Below, one piece after another: positions 19,014 to 28,677 of a stretch of 64,000 nucleotides of DNA. The stretch is from contig JAPLBE010000011.1 of assembly GCA_026392935.1 (NCBI GenBank), positions 124,001-188,000 on the forward strand, written 5' to 3'. Below the pieces are notes generated by a model, which was not told the DNA's origin, ran no database searches, and saw nothing but the letters and a program-made list of their open reading frames with translations. Made by a program: the position numbers and the translations under genes. The stretch's first letter is position 1. Each line of letters opens with the position of its first letter. Source of the stretch: Actinomycetota bacterium. Lineage in GTDB: Bacteria > Actinomycetota > Actinomycetes > Nanopelagicales > Nanopelagicaceae.

Positions 19014-21689
19014 GTGGAATCTGCTGAAATACGTTCGCGCTGGTTGCGCTTTTTCGAATCGGAAAATTCACAAGGATTAGCACACACGGTCGTCCCTTCA
19101 GCTTCGTTGATTGCAGATGATCCAAATCTTCTTCTCGTTAATGCCGGTATGGTTCCATTCAAGCCATATTTTCTCGGCGAGGCAACTCCGCCATTTAAGA
19201 GAGCAACATCGGTGCAAAAGTGTGTTCGCACACTTGATATTGACGAGGTCGGAAAGACAACCCGCCACGCTTCATTTTTCCAAATGTGTGGAAATTTTTC
19301 ATTCGGTGATTACTTCAAAGAGGGTGCGATTGCACTTGCGTGGGAGTTATTGACTCGTCCAATCAACGATGGTGGTTATGGTTTTCCTGAAGATAAATTG
19401 TGGGTTACGGTTTATTTGGATGATGACGAGGCTGCAGATATATGGCATAAGAAGATTGGTGTTCCACGTGAACGCATTCAGCGCCGTGACATGGCGGATA
19501 ATTTCTGGTCGATGGGGGTTCCAGGACCATGCGGACCATGTTCGGAAATCTATTTCGATCGAGGTCCGGCATACGGAGTTGATGGTGGCCCGATAGCTGA
19601 TGAGAATCGTTATTTGGAAATTTGGAATCTAGTCTTTATGCAGAACGAACGTGGAGCTGGTGGTGGCAAAGATGGGTATCCAATTTTGGGTGAACTACCA
19701 GCAAAGAGTATTGATACTGGACTCGGTTTAGAGCGAACAGCTGCTCTACTTCAAGGCGTCGAAAACATTTATGAAATTGACACAACCATGCGCATTCTTT
19801 CGCGAGCATCTGAATTATCAGGCGTTACATACGGAAAATCACAGAAATCAGATGTGGCACTACGAGTGGTGGCAGACCACGCGCGCACTTCTGCAATGCT
19901 TATTGGCGATGGAGTAACGCCCGGGAATGAAGGTCGTGGATATGTGCTTCGTCGCATGATGCGCAGAACAATTAGAAATATGCGTTTGCTCGGTGTAAAT
20001 GACCCAATCATGTCAGAACTCACAATTGCTGCAATTGGTGCAATGGGTCCTCAGTATCCCGAATTAGTTACAGACCAGAAGCGAATTCTCTCGGTTTCGA
20101 CTTCAGAGGAAGAGTCATTCCTTCAAACGCTCAAGAGCGGAACTCAGATTTTTGATGTTGCATCGGCCCAATTGAAGAAGAGTTCTAAGAAAATTCTTCC
20201 TGGGGATGAAGTCTTCAAATTGCACGACACCTACGGTTTCCCATTCGACCTCACTCTCGAGATGGCACGCGAAGAAGGCCTTGAAGTAGACGAAGATGGT
20301 TTCCGTCGCCTGATGAATGAGCAGCGCGATCGAGCTAAGGCAGATGCAAAGGCGAAAAAGAGTGGGCACACGGATCTATCTGAATACAAGAAGATAGCTG
20401 ATTCGTTCGGCGCTACTTCATTTGTAGGTTATGCACATACAGAAACTGAATCGAAAGTAAACGGAATTCTAGTTGATGGCGCTAGCGTGGCATCTGCTAA
20501 TCCAGGTGATGATGTTGAAATTGTTTTGGATAGAACGCCTTTCTATGCAGAAGGTGGTGGCCAGCTAGCAGATGGTGGACGGATCACTCTTGCAAACGGC
20601 GCAATCGTCGAGATTGAAGATGTGCAGACCCCAGTAAATGGCTTATCAGTTCATCGCGGTCGAGTGATATCGGGTGCAATTGAAGTTGGCTCACAAGCGC
20701 TAGCGGCAATTGATGTAGAGCGTAGAAATGCGATATCCCGCGCGCATACTGCAACACATATGGTTCATAAAGCCTTTAGAGAATTACTGGGAGAAACTGC
20801 CACGCAAGCGGGCTCAGAGAATTCACCTGGTCGTTTTCGATTTGATTTCCCCTCCACTGGAGCTGTCCCCGTATCGGTTCTCAATGACGTTGAAGCGCGC
20901 GTTAACTCACTCTTGCTAGATAATCTCGCCGTTACAGCTGAGGTAATGACACAAGATGCTGCAAAGAAAATCGGCGCCATGGCACTTTTTGGGGAAAAGT
21001 ATGGAGATCAAGTACGTGTCGTCAGCGTTGGTGATTGGGCGAAAGAGCTTTGCGGTGGAACTCACGTCGAGCGATCTGGGCAATTGGGAGTTGTTAAATT
21101 GCTTAGCGAATCTTCTATTGGTGCCGGGGTGCGCAGAGTCGAAGCTCTTGTCGGAGCAGATGCGTATAAGTTTTTAGCTCGTGAACATATTTTGCTCAAC
21201 TCACTCACAGAACTCATTAAGGGTTCCCGTGTTGAAGAGCTACCAGAGAAGATTTCTGAACTACTCAATAAGGTAAAAGAGATTGAAAAAGAACTCGCAG
21301 TAGTGAGGTCATCGCAAGCGATGGGTCAAGTAAACGATCTTGCCAATAAGTTTATAGAAGTTAATGGAATGCAGGTACTTTCGGTTGTTCTCGCTGATGG
21401 AGTCTCCTCTGATGACTTACGTAAGATTGCAACTGATCTCAAGTCAAAGAAGAGTGACTCGGTCGTGGTTTTAATAAGCAGTACAGATGCTCGTCCAGTC
21501 TTGGTAGTTGCCGTGAGTGACGGAGCGAAGGCAAAAGGTTTTAAAGCGGGAGCTCTAGTGAAGATTGGATCGACTGTTCTAGGTGGCGGCGGTGGCGGTA
21601 AAGATGATTTTGCGCAGGGTGGCGGTACCGAGGCCGCTCGTTCGCAAGAAGCTTTGGATGCGATAAATCTTTCGCTCAGCGGAAAGTAG
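19014..21689 (+). CDS. alaS: Alanyl-tRNA synthetase
   Basis: The 891-residue class II synthetase has an N-terminal aminoacylation domain (with [13 protein letters not shown] and [13 protein letters not shown]), an editing domain with the zinc motif [13 protein letters not shown] and the later CGGTHV, and a C-terminal C-Ala/DHHA1 region with the glycine run [15 protein letters not shown]. It charges tRNA-Ala and clears mischarged serine and glycine. The start is GTG at 19014; family N-termini begin close to this [12 protein letters not shown]. Confidence 0.97.
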   Translation: MESAEIRSRWLRFFESENSQGLAHTVVPSASLIADDPNLLLVNAGMVPFKPYFLGEATPPFKRATSVQKCVRTLDIDEVGKTTRHASFFQMCGNFSFGDYFKEGAIALAWELLTRPINDGGYGFPEDKLWVTVYLDDDEAADIWHKKIGVPRERIQRRDMADNFWSMGVPGPCGPCSEIYFDRGPAYGVDGGPIADENRYLEIWNLVFMQNERGAGGGKDGYPILGELPAKSIDTGLGLERTAALLQGVENIYEIDTTMRILSRASELSGVTYGKSQKSDVALRVVADHARTSAMLIGDGVTPGNEGRGYVLRRMMRRTIRNMRLLGVNDPIMSELTIAAIGAMGPQYPELVTDQKRILSVSTSEEESFLQTLKSGTQIFDVASAQLKKSSKKILPGDEVFKLHDTYGFPFDLTLEMAREEGLEVDEDGFRRLMNEQRDRAKADAKAKKSGHTDLSEYKKIADSFGATSFVGYAHTETESKVNGILVDGASVASANPGDDVEIVLDRTPFYAEGGGQLADGGRITLANGAIVEIEDVQTPVNGLSVHRGRVISGAIEVGSQALAAIDVERRNAISRAHTATHMVHKAFRELLGETATQAGSENSPGRFRFDFPSTGAVPVSVLNDVEARVNSLLLDNLAVTAEVMTQDAAKKIGAMALFGEKYGDQVRVVSVGDWAKELCGGTHVERSGQLGVVKLLSESSIGAGVRRVEALVGADAYKFLAREHILLNSLTELIKGSRVEELPEKISELLNKVKEIEKELAVVRSSQAMGQVNDLANKFIEVNGMQVLSVVLADGVSSDDLRKIATDLKSKKSDSVVVLISSTDARPVLVVAVSDGAKAKGFKAGALVKIGSTVLGGGGGGKDDFAQGGGTEAARSQEALDAINLSLSGK

Positions 21690-21696
21690 TTATGCG

Positions 21697-22137
21697 ATGA
21701 GAGGTCGCCGATTAGCATTTGATTATGGTGATTCTCGAATAGGTGTCGCAGTCTGTGATGCTGATGGAATCCTGGCGACTCCACTACCAGTGTTAGAAAA
21801 TCGGGAACAGAGTCTTTCGACATCACTCAAACAACTGCTCTCTGAGTACGAACCAGTTCATGTATTTATTGGTCTTCCGATTAACATGTCAGGAACCTCC
21901 GGCCAAGCGGCAGAGAAGGTAGAGAAATTTGCGGAGAAAATTCGGGAACAATATGCAATCCCAGTTATTTACGTAGATGAACGTCTATCAACAGTCTCAG
22001 CTCAAAGAAAACTCAAAGAGGCAGGAGTATCCAGTAAGGATTCCAAGAGCCTTATTGATTCCATGGCTGCAGTAGCCATCTTAGAACAAGGATTATTGCA
22101 AGAAACGGCGAAGAATCCCGATAATGATCGTAATTAG
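21697..22137 (+). CDS. ruvX: Putative pre-16S rRNA nuclease YqgF/RuvX
   Basis: The 146-residue RNase H-like protein has LAFDYGDSRIGVAVCD with the first catalytic aspartate, FIGLPINMSGTSG, VYVDERLSTVSA and a terminal IDSMAAVAIL. The family trims 16S rRNA ends; an older suggestion is Holliday junction resolution. It follows alaS by seven bases and its end overlaps mltG by 14 bases, the usual actinobacterial order. Confidence 0.93.
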   Translation: MRGRRLAFDYGDSRIGVAVCDADGILATPLPVLENREQSLSTSLKQLLSEYEPVHVFIGLPINMSGTSGQAAEKVEKFAEKIREQYAIPVIYVDERLSTVSAQRKLKEAGVSSKDSKSLIDSMAAVAILEQGLLQETAKNPDNDRN

Positions 22138-23161
22138 TAGATCACCTATAGCGAGAATCATCGCAGGTTTATTTGTCGCAATATTAGTAACAGGAGTATT
22201 GAGAGAAGTTCGAAGCCTTTCCTCTTCAGCGCCGGATTTTCCTTGCAACGAGCAGAGTGGAGGCGAAGTTGAGATTGCAATCTCTCAAGGACAGACTGGT
22301 TCAGCGATAGCGAAAGCACTCGCGGCAAAGAAGGTAGTGAAGTCATCCGAGAGTTTCTTTAGACAAGCTGTAGCTGATTTCCGAGCTACAAGAATTTCTC
22401 CAGGGATCCATAGGGTGAACGTTGGTTTATGCGCACGACAGGCGCTTGATCAGTTACTAGACCCCAAACGAATTGTTGGTTTGATTTCCATTTCAGAAGG
22501 AATGTGGGTTTCTGAAGTTCTGCCACAGATGCATGCCGCTGGTTTTCTAAAGGCGGATATTCAAGAGGCGATTGCTAACTCAAAGAAACCACGTGGATTT
22601 AAAGAGATAGAAGGACTTCTCTTCCCTGCGCAGTACAGCTTTGCTCAAGGTACAAGTGCGCAATCTGCGATTGGGAGCATGTTAAGCCGAGCAGAAAAGG
22701 CTATGAAGGATTCGGGCTTTTACGCAACAAAAGAGAAGTTCACTCCTCAGCAATTATTGGTGATCGCATCACTTATCCAAGCTGAGGGGAAAGAGAAGGA
22801 TTTCGCCCAAATTTCTCAGGTTATTAGAAATAGATTAAAGATAGGCATGCCACTGCAGTTTGATTCGACAGTTCACTTCGTGAAAAAAAGCAGAGGCACT
22901 ATCTTCCTGAGCACACAATCAACCTTGATTTCATCACCATATAACACCTACCGTCGGTATGGTCTTCCTCCAGGACCAATAAATAATCCTGGCCAAGCCG
23001 CGATGCGTGCGGCAGTCACACCACAGGCAGGTGATTGGCTATATTTCATCACGGTAGCACCATCAGATACGCGCTTTACTTCAGATGTAAATCAATTTAG
23101 TAAGTGGAAAATTGAGTACAAGAAGAATCTTCGCGCGGGGAAGTTCAGGAGTTCAGAGTGA
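22124..23161 (+). CDS. mltG: Endolytic murein transglycosylase MltG
   Basis: The 345-residue YceG-like protein has an N-terminal membrane segment (about residues 8-26) and an extracellular lytic transglycosylase domain that cuts nascent peptidoglycan strands. The catalytic region reads LVIASLIQAEGKEKDF, where the conserved glutamate is the one in AEG, as in other actinobacterial MltG proteins. YNTYRRYGLPPGPINNPG is the second conserved block. It lies between ruvX and aroE, both overlapping. Confidence 0.93.
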   Translation: MIVISRSPIARIIAGLFVAILVTGVLREVRSLSSSAPDFPCNEQSGGEVEIAISQGQTGSAIAKALAAKKVVKSSESFFRQAVADFRATRISPGIHRVNVGLCARQALDQLLDPKRIVGLISISEGMWVSEVLPQMHAAGFLKADIQEAIANSKKPRGFKEIEGLLFPAQYSFAQGTSAQSAIGSMLSRAEKAMKDSGFYATKEKFTPQQLLVIASLIQAEGKEKDFAQISQVIRNRLKIGMPLQFDSTVHFVKKSRGTIFLSTQSTLISSPYNTYRRYGLPPGPINNPGQAAMRAAVTPQAGDWLYFITVAPSDTRFTSDVNQFSKWKIEYKKNLRAGKFRSSE

Positions 23162-23958
23162 TGCAAGCGGCAGTTTTAGGTTCTCCTATAAAGCATTCGC
23201 TTTCACCTCGATTGCACAAGGCTGCCTACGAATATCTCGGAATCGCGGGCGAATATACAGCGATAGACGTCGATTCGGGTCAATTGTTAGATTTTTTTAC
23301 AAACAATGAAAGCAACTTTGATTATTTCTCATTAACAATGCCTTTGAAAGAAGTTGCGTGCACACTACCTGTTGTTTACGATGATTTACCGATACTGATT
23401 AATTCTGCGAATACCCTTATCAAGAAGGGTGAATCATGGAGTCTGCACAGTACCGATGGTTCTGGTTTTCAATCCGCTATTGAACACGCTGGATTATCCT
23501 CACTCGGCTCAACGCTTATTCTTGGCGCGGGAGGAACTGCAAGAGCCATTGCCCAGTCACTAGACAATCGCTCAGAGAGAATTCATGTGATTGCCCGTTC
23601 GGCTAATCGGAGGGCATCTATTGAGTCCACTTTAGAATCTGCTCAGTTCAATTTTCTATCATGGAATGATTCGGTTGACTTCAACAACTATGACTTGATA
23701 GTAAATACAACACCAGCAGGAGCTGCTGACCTCATGGCGGAGAGAGTTCCGGCTAGGACTGATCGGATGCTTTTCGATGTCTTGTATAAACCTTGGCCGA
23801 CTGTTCTGGCGCGGAAGTGGAGCGATTGCGGAGGAAGAGTTATAAACGGTCTGGAGCTTCTTATCTATCAAGGAATAGATCAGATATCCCTCGCACTTGA
23901 GCGCAACCTAGATAAGGAAGCGTTGGCTACTCACTTAAGAGATGTACTAAAAAGTTAA
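23161..23958 (+). CDS. aroE: Shikimate dehydrogenase
   Basis: AroE reduces 3-dehydroshikimate to shikimate with NADPH. The N-terminal substrate-binding block (LGSPIKHSLSPRLHKAAY), the lysine in LTMPLKEVA, the Rossmann motif LGAGGTARAIAQSL and the C-terminal INGLELLIYQG are all visible. Length, about 265 residues, is normal. The ORF track adds one GTG codon; ATG at 23161 overlaps the mltG stop. It is separated from the other aro genes only by the A24 peptidase gene. Confidence 0.94.
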   Translation: MQAAVLGSPIKHSLSPRLHKAAYEYLGIAGEYTAIDVDSGQLLDFFTNNESNFDYFSLTMPLKEVACTLPVVYDDLPILINSANTLIKKGESWSLHSTDGSGFQSAIEHAGLSSLGSTLILGAGGTARAIAQSLDNRSERIHVIARSANRRASIESTLESAQFNFLSWNDSVDFNNYDLIVNTTPAGAADLMAERVPARTDRMLFDVLYKPWPTVLARKWSDCGGRVINGLELLIYQGIDQISLALERNLDKEALATHLRDVLKS

Positions 23959-23971
23959 GTCTTGATATTTC

Positions 23972-23987
23972 TCATCCCATGGGATGA
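23972..23987. promoter_or_regulatory. 16-bp perfect palindrome upstream of the A24 peptidase-aro operon
   Basis: TCATCCCATGGGATGA is a perfect palindrome without a loop, so it looks like a dimeric regulator site rather than a terminator. It lies in the 63-base gap after aroE, 22 bases before a TAGAAT -10, so it covers the expected -35 region. By base composition about one such repeat is expected by chance in a window this size. Confidence 0.3.
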
Positions 23988-24009
23988 CTTTGCAATTGGG
24001 GAAGTTCTT

Positions 24010-24015
24010 TAGAAT
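24010..24015 (+). promoter_or_regulatory. -10 hexamer TAGAAT before the A24 peptidase gene
   Basis: TAGAAT differs from TATAAT at one position and ends six bases before the ATG at 24022, with no ribosome site in between. A leaderless transcript is likely. Confidence 0.5.
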
Positions 24016-24021
24016 TTTTCA

Positions 24022-24405
24022 ATGTTTTATGTCGCAATTGTGTTGGTTGTAATTTCGATTGTAGATTTGCGCACCCATATTATTCCGAATGTCTCAGTAC
24101 TAGTGTTATCGCTTCTGCTTTACATCTTTCAGCCGACAGGAGTTCGAATCTTTGCGTCAATCACATTCCTTCTCATTTCATTGTCATTGGTGAAACTGGT
24201 GGATATTGGGGGAGGAGATATTAAACTGATTACTGCGCTGATCGCTTTCGCGCACCCTGGAATCACTGTGTCGACTTACCTCTGGGAAAGTCTTTGGTGT
24301 GCGCTTGTTCTGATTCTGCTCCATCGTTTTTTCAGCAGGAATTGGTCGGGAAACATCGCTCTTGGACCTGCAATCTGTGTGCCATTTCTCATTACTCTTC
24401 TGTAA
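24022..24405 (+). CDS. Minimal A24-family prepilin peptidase-like protein
   Basis: The 127-residue protein is almost entirely hydrophobic with about four membrane segments. Two aspartates are placed as in A24 aspartic prepilin peptidases: Asp15 in IVDLRTHIIPN and Asp66 in the GxGD-like GGGDIKL. It lacks the N-terminal methylase half of full-length PilD and is short even for a peptidase-only form. No pilin or type IV pilus gene is in the window. Actinobacteria often keep this gene between aroE and aroC. Substrate unknown. Confidence 0.75.
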   Translation: MFYVAIVLVVISIVDLRTHIIPNVSVLVLSLLLYIFQPTGVRIFASITFLLISLSLVKLVDIGGGDIKLITALIAFAHPGITVSTYLWESLWCALVLILLHRFFSRNWSGNIALGPAICVPFLITLL

Positions 24406-24452
24406 CGCGTTATTGAGCACGAGAATGGCCGAGTATCTGCAAGAATACGTCC

Positions 24453-25634
24453 ATGCGTTGGATTACAGCCGGAGAGTCACACGGACAGGCACTTTCTGCA
24501 ATCATCGAGGGCTTACCTGCTCATATCGAGATAACAACAGAAGATATTGACTTTCACCTAGCAAGACGGCGACTGGGAGTTGGCAGAGGCGCACGACAAA
24601 ACTTTGAAGCAGATAAAATTACAATTTTGGGTGGGGTCCGTTTAGGTATAACCCAAGGTGGTCCCATTTCAATTCAAGTGGGAAATAGCGAATGGCCTAA
24701 GTGGGAAAAAGTAATGTCTGCCGACCCTGTTCATATAGAAGAGATAGAAAAATTGGCGCGTAACGCTCCTTTGACTAGACCTAGACCGGGGCACGCTGAT
24801 TTAGTGGGAATGCAAAAATACGATTTCGATGACGCTCGACCAATTCTGGAACGAGCTAGTGCTCGCGAGACAGCAGCGCGTGTTGCACTCGGTGCTATCG
24901 CGAGGAATTTTCTCAAACAATCAGTAGGGATAACAATTCTTAGCCATGTTGTTTCTATCGGCACCATACGGTTACCAGACGATTACGAACTTCCAGAAGC
25001 AACTGACATGAATCGTATTGATGCCGATCCGGTGCGCTGCGCAGATCCAGCCACGAGCGCCCGAATGATTACTGAAATTGAAGGCGCACATTCTGATGGA
25101 GACACCCTCGGTGGGGTGTGTGAAGTATTGGCATACGACTTACCGCCAGGACTTGGTTCTCATGTTCATTGGGATCGCCGTCTTGATGCCAGATTAGCGG
25201 GCGCCCTCATGGGAATCCAGGCAATTAAGGGAGTTGAAATCGGAGATGGATTTAGAACGGCAACTCGTCGCGGATCTGTTGCACATGATGAAATAGAGAA
25301 GAATTCGACAGGCAAAATCGTACGGAGAACAGATCGCGCAGGAGGAACCGAAGGCGGGATGTCTAACGGTGAAGTTCTCCGTGTTTCTATTGCTATGAAA
25401 CCAATTTCCACAGTGCCGAAAGCGTTAGACACTATTGATGTAAAGACCGGTGAAGCGGCTAAAGCAATCAATCAGCGTTCAGATGTATGCGCTGTTCCTG
25501 CAGCAGGTGTGGTCGCAGAAGCTATGGCAGCACTTGTATTAGCTGAAGCAGTCTTAGAAAAATTCGGGGGAGACTCGGTCCAGGAAGTTCGCAGGAATTA
25601 CTTGGCATACATGCAAAATCTTTCAATTAAGTAG
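24453..25634 (+). CDS. aroC: Chorismate synthase
   Basis: AroC makes chorismate from EPSP with reduced FMN. The three family signatures are present: [14 protein letters not shown] at the N-terminus, [18 protein letters not shown] in the middle, and [17 protein letters not shown] toward the end. The 393-residue length is typical. AAGAAT lies six bases before the ATG and might be a weak -10. aroK follows after six bases. Confidence 0.97.
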   Translation: MRWITAGESHGQALSAIIEGLPAHIEITTEDIDFHLARRRLGVGRGARQNFEADKITILGGVRLGITQGGPISIQVGNSEWPKWEKVMSADPVHIEEIEKLARNAPLTRPRPGHADLVGMQKYDFDDARPILERASARETAARVALGAIARNFLKQSVGITILSHVVSIGTIRLPDDYELPEATDMNRIDADPVRCADPATSARMITEIEGAHSDGDTLGGVCEVLAYDLPPGLGSHVHWDRRLDARLAGALMGIQAIKGVEIGDGFRTATRRGSVAHDEIEKNSTGKIVRRTDRAGGTEGGMSNGEVLRVSIAMKPISTVPKALDTIDVKTGEAAKAINQRSDVCAVPAAGVVAEAMAALVLAEAVLEKFGGDSVQEVRRNYLAYMQNLSIK

Positions 25635-25640
25635 GACCTC

Positions 25641-26147
25641 ATGGCACCTCGAGCAATCTTTATTGGCCCTATGGGTTCCGGAAAATCCACAATCGGTAAA
25701 GCGGTTGCAAAGTCACTTAAACTGACTTTTAGGGATACAGATACCGAAATTGAGAAATTAGAGAATATGTCGGTTTCTCAGATATTCCTAGATAAAGGCG
25801 AAGAGTATTTTCGTTCAGTAGAGAAAACAGTTTTGCGCCAAGAGTTGCTCTCTGACGAAACCGTACTTGCATTGGGTGGTGGCGCTCCGATGTCGGTGGA
25901 TGCACAATCCGCACTGCGTGCTATCTCGTCCAAGGTTTTCTACCTAGATATTTCATTGGCAAACGTTGCTCCGCGAATCGGCTTCAATCGAGATCGCCCA
26001 TTGTTACTCACCAATCCACGAGGACAATGGCAAACGTTAATGGAGCAGAGACGTCCGATTTATGAGTCAATCGCCGATGTGGTGATTGATGTAAACAACA
26101 GATCCGAGAGAGATGTTGTGAAACAAGTTCTCGAGGTCCTCGTATGA
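25641..26147 (+). CDS. aroK: Shikimate kinase
   Basis: The 168-residue P-loop kinase phosphorylates shikimate. Walker A is GPMGSGKST near residue 11, DTDTEIEK gives the metal and shikimate-binding aspartates, ALGGGAPM is the substrate-binding glycine run, and the lid arginine lies in RDRPLL. A TAGGACC ribosome site precedes the ATG. Its end overlaps aroB by four bases. Confidence 0.95.
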   Translation: MAPRAIFIGPMGSGKSTIGKAVAKSLKLTFRDTDTEIEKLENMSVSQIFLDKGEEYFRSVEKTVLRQELLSDETVLALGGGAPMSVDAQSALRAISSKVFYLDISLANVAPRIGFNRDRPLLLTNPRGQWQTLMEQRRPIYESIADVVIDVNNRSERDVVKQVLEVLV

Positions 26148-27199
26148 ATGTTATAGAGGTCGGATCTGATAACACCTATCCAGTTCGCATTGATGTTAAC
26201 TACCAAAAAGAGCTCGCTCGTCTCTTTCAAGGACGGCAACGAGTTGCAGTCTTTTTCTCTGAATCGATGAAACAGTCGATACCTCAATTTGAAAGCAGTG
26301 ACGCCGAGATTTTTCTCTTTCCATTACCTGATTCAGAAGAAGCGAAGAGTGCCAAGATACTGGCCAAGGTATGGGATTGGTTAGGAGCTGGTGGTTTTAC
26401 CCGTTCGGATCTTGTAGTTGCAATTGGTGGTGGCGCGGTAACTGATTTTGCGGGTTTCGCTGCAGCTTCGTGGTTACGTGGAATCGATTGGATAGCGGTA
26501 CCAACCACCGTAGCTGGAATGGTTGACGCTGCTATTGGCGGAAAGACTGGCATCAATAGTGATTACGGCAAGAACTTGATTGGGGCTTTCCACTCTCCGA
26601 AGGAAGTTCTTATTGATACACGATGGTTAAGCACTCTTAGCGATAGAGATTTTGCGGCAGGACTTGCTGAAGTTGTTAAGGCTGGCTTCATCTACGACGC
26701 CGGGATAATCTCTGCAATTGAAGGAAAGAACCTCAAGGAGATCAGGGAATCATCTGCGCTCACTCTCGAACTCATTGAAAGAGCTGTCCGTGTCAAGGCA
26801 GAGGTTGTTTCTTCAGACTTCAAGGAATCATTTGGACGTGAAGTCCTTAACTACGGTCACACATTCGGTCATGCGATTGAATTAGATTGCAAATATTCCT
26901 TGCGACATGGTGAGTGCGTAGCGATTGGAATGATCTTCGTAGCTGAATTGGCATTCTCTCTTGGTCTAATGAAAAAGGAACTTCTGGAGAGCCATCGTCA
27001 AATCATGAGCAGCCTCTCCTTACCGGTTTCTTATTCTGGGAAGTCCTGGGAACCACTTTTCGCGCACATGAAGATTGATAAGAAAACCCGAGGAGATCTG
27101 TTGCGCTTTGTCATTGTCACAGAAATTGGAAAGACACAGCGCTTAGAGGGTCCAACTGAAACGTCATTGCGCACAGCGTATGAGAAGGTATGTTCATGA
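26144..27199 (+). CDS. aroB: 3-dehydroquinate synthase
   Basis: AroB converts DAHP to 3-dehydroquinate using NAD and a divalent metal. The NAD-binding AIGGGAVTDFAGFAA, the segment VPTTVAGMVDAAIGGKTGIN, and the metal-binding histidines in LNYGHTFGHAIE are clear. Length of 351 residues is normal. It overlaps aroK upstream and aroQ downstream by four bases. Confidence 0.96.
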   Translation: MNVIEVGSDNTYPVRIDVNYQKELARLFQGRQRVAVFFSESMKQSIPQFESSDAEIFLFPLPDSEEAKSAKILAKVWDWLGAGGFTRSDLVVAIGGGAVTDFAGFAAASWLRGIDWIAVPTTVAGMVDAAIGGKTGINSDYGKNLIGAFHSPKEVLIDTRWLSTLSDRDFAAGLAEVVKAGFIYDAGIISAIEGKNLKEIRESSALTLELIERAVRVKAEVVSSDFKESFGREVLNYGHTFGHAIELDCKYSLRHGECVAIGMIFVAELAFSLGLMKKELLESHRQIMSSLSLPVSYSGKSWEPLFAHMKIDKKTRGDLLRFVIVTEIGKTQRLEGPTETSLRTAYEKVCS

Positions 27200-27627
27200 A
27201 AGTTTTAGTTCTCAATGGACCGAATCTCGATAGATTAGATATTCGCGACTCATCAATCTACGGTGATATGTCATATCCGGCCCTGGTCAGTCATATCGAG
27301 TCAGCGGCCGAGTCACACGGTTTTGAAGCCGATGTCAGACAGAGTAATGATGAATCAGAGATTATCGGATGGCTTCATGAAGCTGCCCAAACTAATACTC
27401 CTGTGATTATCAATCCAGCTGCGTTCACTCATTACTCGTATGCGATACGTGATGCTGCAGATTTAGTGAAAGCTCCTCTCATTGAGGTGCATTTATCAAA
27501 TCCGTTATCTCGCGAGGAATTTCGTCATACCTCTGTAATTTCCGGCGTCGCTAATGGAACTATCGGGGGATTCGGACCAAATTCTTACGTACTCGCGCTG
27601 ATAGCCCTAAAGGCACTTCTCGCTTAA
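27196..27627 (+). CDS. aroQ: 3-dehydroquinate dehydratase, type II
   Basis: The 143-residue type II dehydroquinase dehydrates 3-dehydroquinate. The N-terminal VLNGPNLDRL, QSNDESEIIGWLHEA, NPAAFTHYSYAIRDA and EVHLSNP blocks are diagnostic. The track begins at ATG 27190, but ATG at 27196 gives the family start MKVLVLNGPN and still overlaps the aroB stop. With aroE, aroC, aroK and aroB, five steps of the shikimate pathway are encoded here. Confidence 0.95.
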   Translation: MKVLVLNGPNLDRLDIRDSSIYGDMSYPALVSHIESAAESHGFEADVRQSNDESEIIGWLHEAAQTNTPVIINPAAFTHYSYAIRDAADLVKAPLIEVHLSNPLSREEFRHTSVISGVANGTIGGFGPNSYVLALIALKALLA

Positions 27628-27657
27628 TTTCATGCGGTAAAGTTCGCTCCGTATTGT

Positions 27658-27674
27658 TCTTCGATCGACGAAGA
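27658..27674 (+). repeat. Short hairpin in the efp leader
   Basis: TCTTCG-ATCGA-CGAAGA gives a six-pair stem with a five-base loop, 17 bases before the efp GTG start. No U-run follows, so it is not a classic terminator. A TATTGT hexamer (27652-27657) just upstream could be the efp -10. Confidence 0.3.
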
Positions 27675-27691
27675 CATGAACTGGAGTTATC

Positions 27692-28252
27692 GTGGCAACA
27701 ACTAATGATCTAAAAAATGGAATGACCCTGGATATCGAAGGTCAGCTTTGGACTGTTGTTGAGTTCCAGCACGTCAAGCCAGGAAAAGGTCCAGCATTTG
27801 TTCGCACAAAGTTGAAGCAAGTCATGACCGGTAAAGTTGTTGATAAGACATTTAACGCAGGAGTAAAGATCGAAATTGCAATCTTAGAAAAGCGTGAGAT
27901 GAACTTCCTTTACAAAGAGGGCGATGACTTCGTCTTCATGGACAACGTAAATTTTGACCAGATGACAATTTCTGCAGCAACTGTCGGAGATGCGGCAAAC
28001 TATATGTTAGAGAATACAGAAGCTATCGTGGCGATTCACGAAGGTAATCCTTTATATCTTGAACTCGCAGCGTCAGTACCTCTGAAAATTACTTACACCG
28101 AGCCAGGACTTCAGGGCGATCGATCATCTGGTGGAACTAAGCCTGCGACGGTAGAAACAGGAATTCAAATTCAAGTCCCACTCTTCATCAAACAAGATGA
28201 AGTTGTTTTGGTAGATACTCGAGATGGTTCGTATCAGGGTCGCGCCAACTAG
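27692..28252 (+). CDS. efp: Elongation factor P
   Basis: The 186-residue factor rescues ribosomes stalled at polyproline. It has the N-terminal KOW-like domain with the tip loop [15 protein letters not shown], then two OB-fold domains, ending with the signature region [23 protein letters not shown]. The loop keeps a lysine; no EF-P modification gene is in the window. The start is GTG, preceded by TGGAG. The stop shares one base with the nusB GTG. Confidence 0.96.
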   Translation: MATTNDLKNGMTLDIEGQLWTVVEFQHVKPGKGPAFVRTKLKQVMTGKVVDKTFNAGVKIEIAILEKREMNFLYKEGDDFVFMDNVNFDQMTISAATVGDAANYMLENTEAIVAIHEGNPLYLELAASVPLKITYTEPGLQGDRSSGGTKPATVETGIQIQVPLFIKQDEVVLVDTRDGSYQGRAN

Positions 28253-28674
28253 TGTCCAGTCGTAGCAAAGCTCGGAAACAAACTCTGGATTTGTTGTATG
28301 AGGCAGATATCAGAGGTTCATCAGCTGCAGATTTGCTTGTAATCAGAGATGTCGCCGATGATGGTCCAGATGCGAGACCTATTCGCGAGTACACAAAACT
28401 TCTTATCGACGGTGTGGTGCTCAATAAACGTAAAATCGATGAGCTGATAACTACCTATGCCCAAGGATGGGATATGGATCGCCTTCCTGCAGTGGATAGA
28501 AATATTCTTAGGCTCGGTATATACGAGATTGTTTGGGCTTCGGATTTAGACGATGGAATCGCGATAGATGAGGCGCTCACATTAGCTAAAGATTTATCAA
28601 CGGATGAGTCTGCTGCATATATTCATGGAGTTCTTGGGAAAATCTCGATGATCAAAGAGAGCATTTCACTCTAG
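28252..28674 (+). CDS. nusB: Transcription antitermination factor NusB
   Basis: The 140-residue all-helical protein (RKQTLDLLYEADIRG at the start, LPAVDRNILRLGIYEI and ALTLAKDLSTDESAAYIHGVLGKI toward the end) works with NusE at boxA sites of rRNA operons. The start is GTG overlapping the efp stop. It converges on bldD with three bases between stop codons and no terminator. Confidence 0.95.
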   Translation: MSSRSKARKQTLDLLYEADIRGSSAADLLVIRDVADDGPDARPIREYTKLLIDGVVLNKRKIDELITTYAQGWDMDRLPAVDRNILRLGIYEIVWASDLDDGIAIDEALTLAKDLSTDESAAYIHGVLGKISMIKESISL

Positions 28675-28677
28675 TCT

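Noticed and set aside
21326-21826. 166-residue minus-strand ORF across the alaS/ruvX junction
   Set aside because: Antisense to the conserved glycine-rich end of AlaS, which explains its proline run; no promoter or recognisable domain.
24022-24405. Truncated pseudogene of a full prepilin peptidase
   Set aside because: Both catalytic aspartates, membrane segments and a promoter are intact, and small A24 genes at this position occur in other actinobacteria.
27658-27674. Terminator between aroQ and efp
   Set aside because: The six-pair stem is not followed by a T-run and is close to the efp start; it is listed only as a hairpin.
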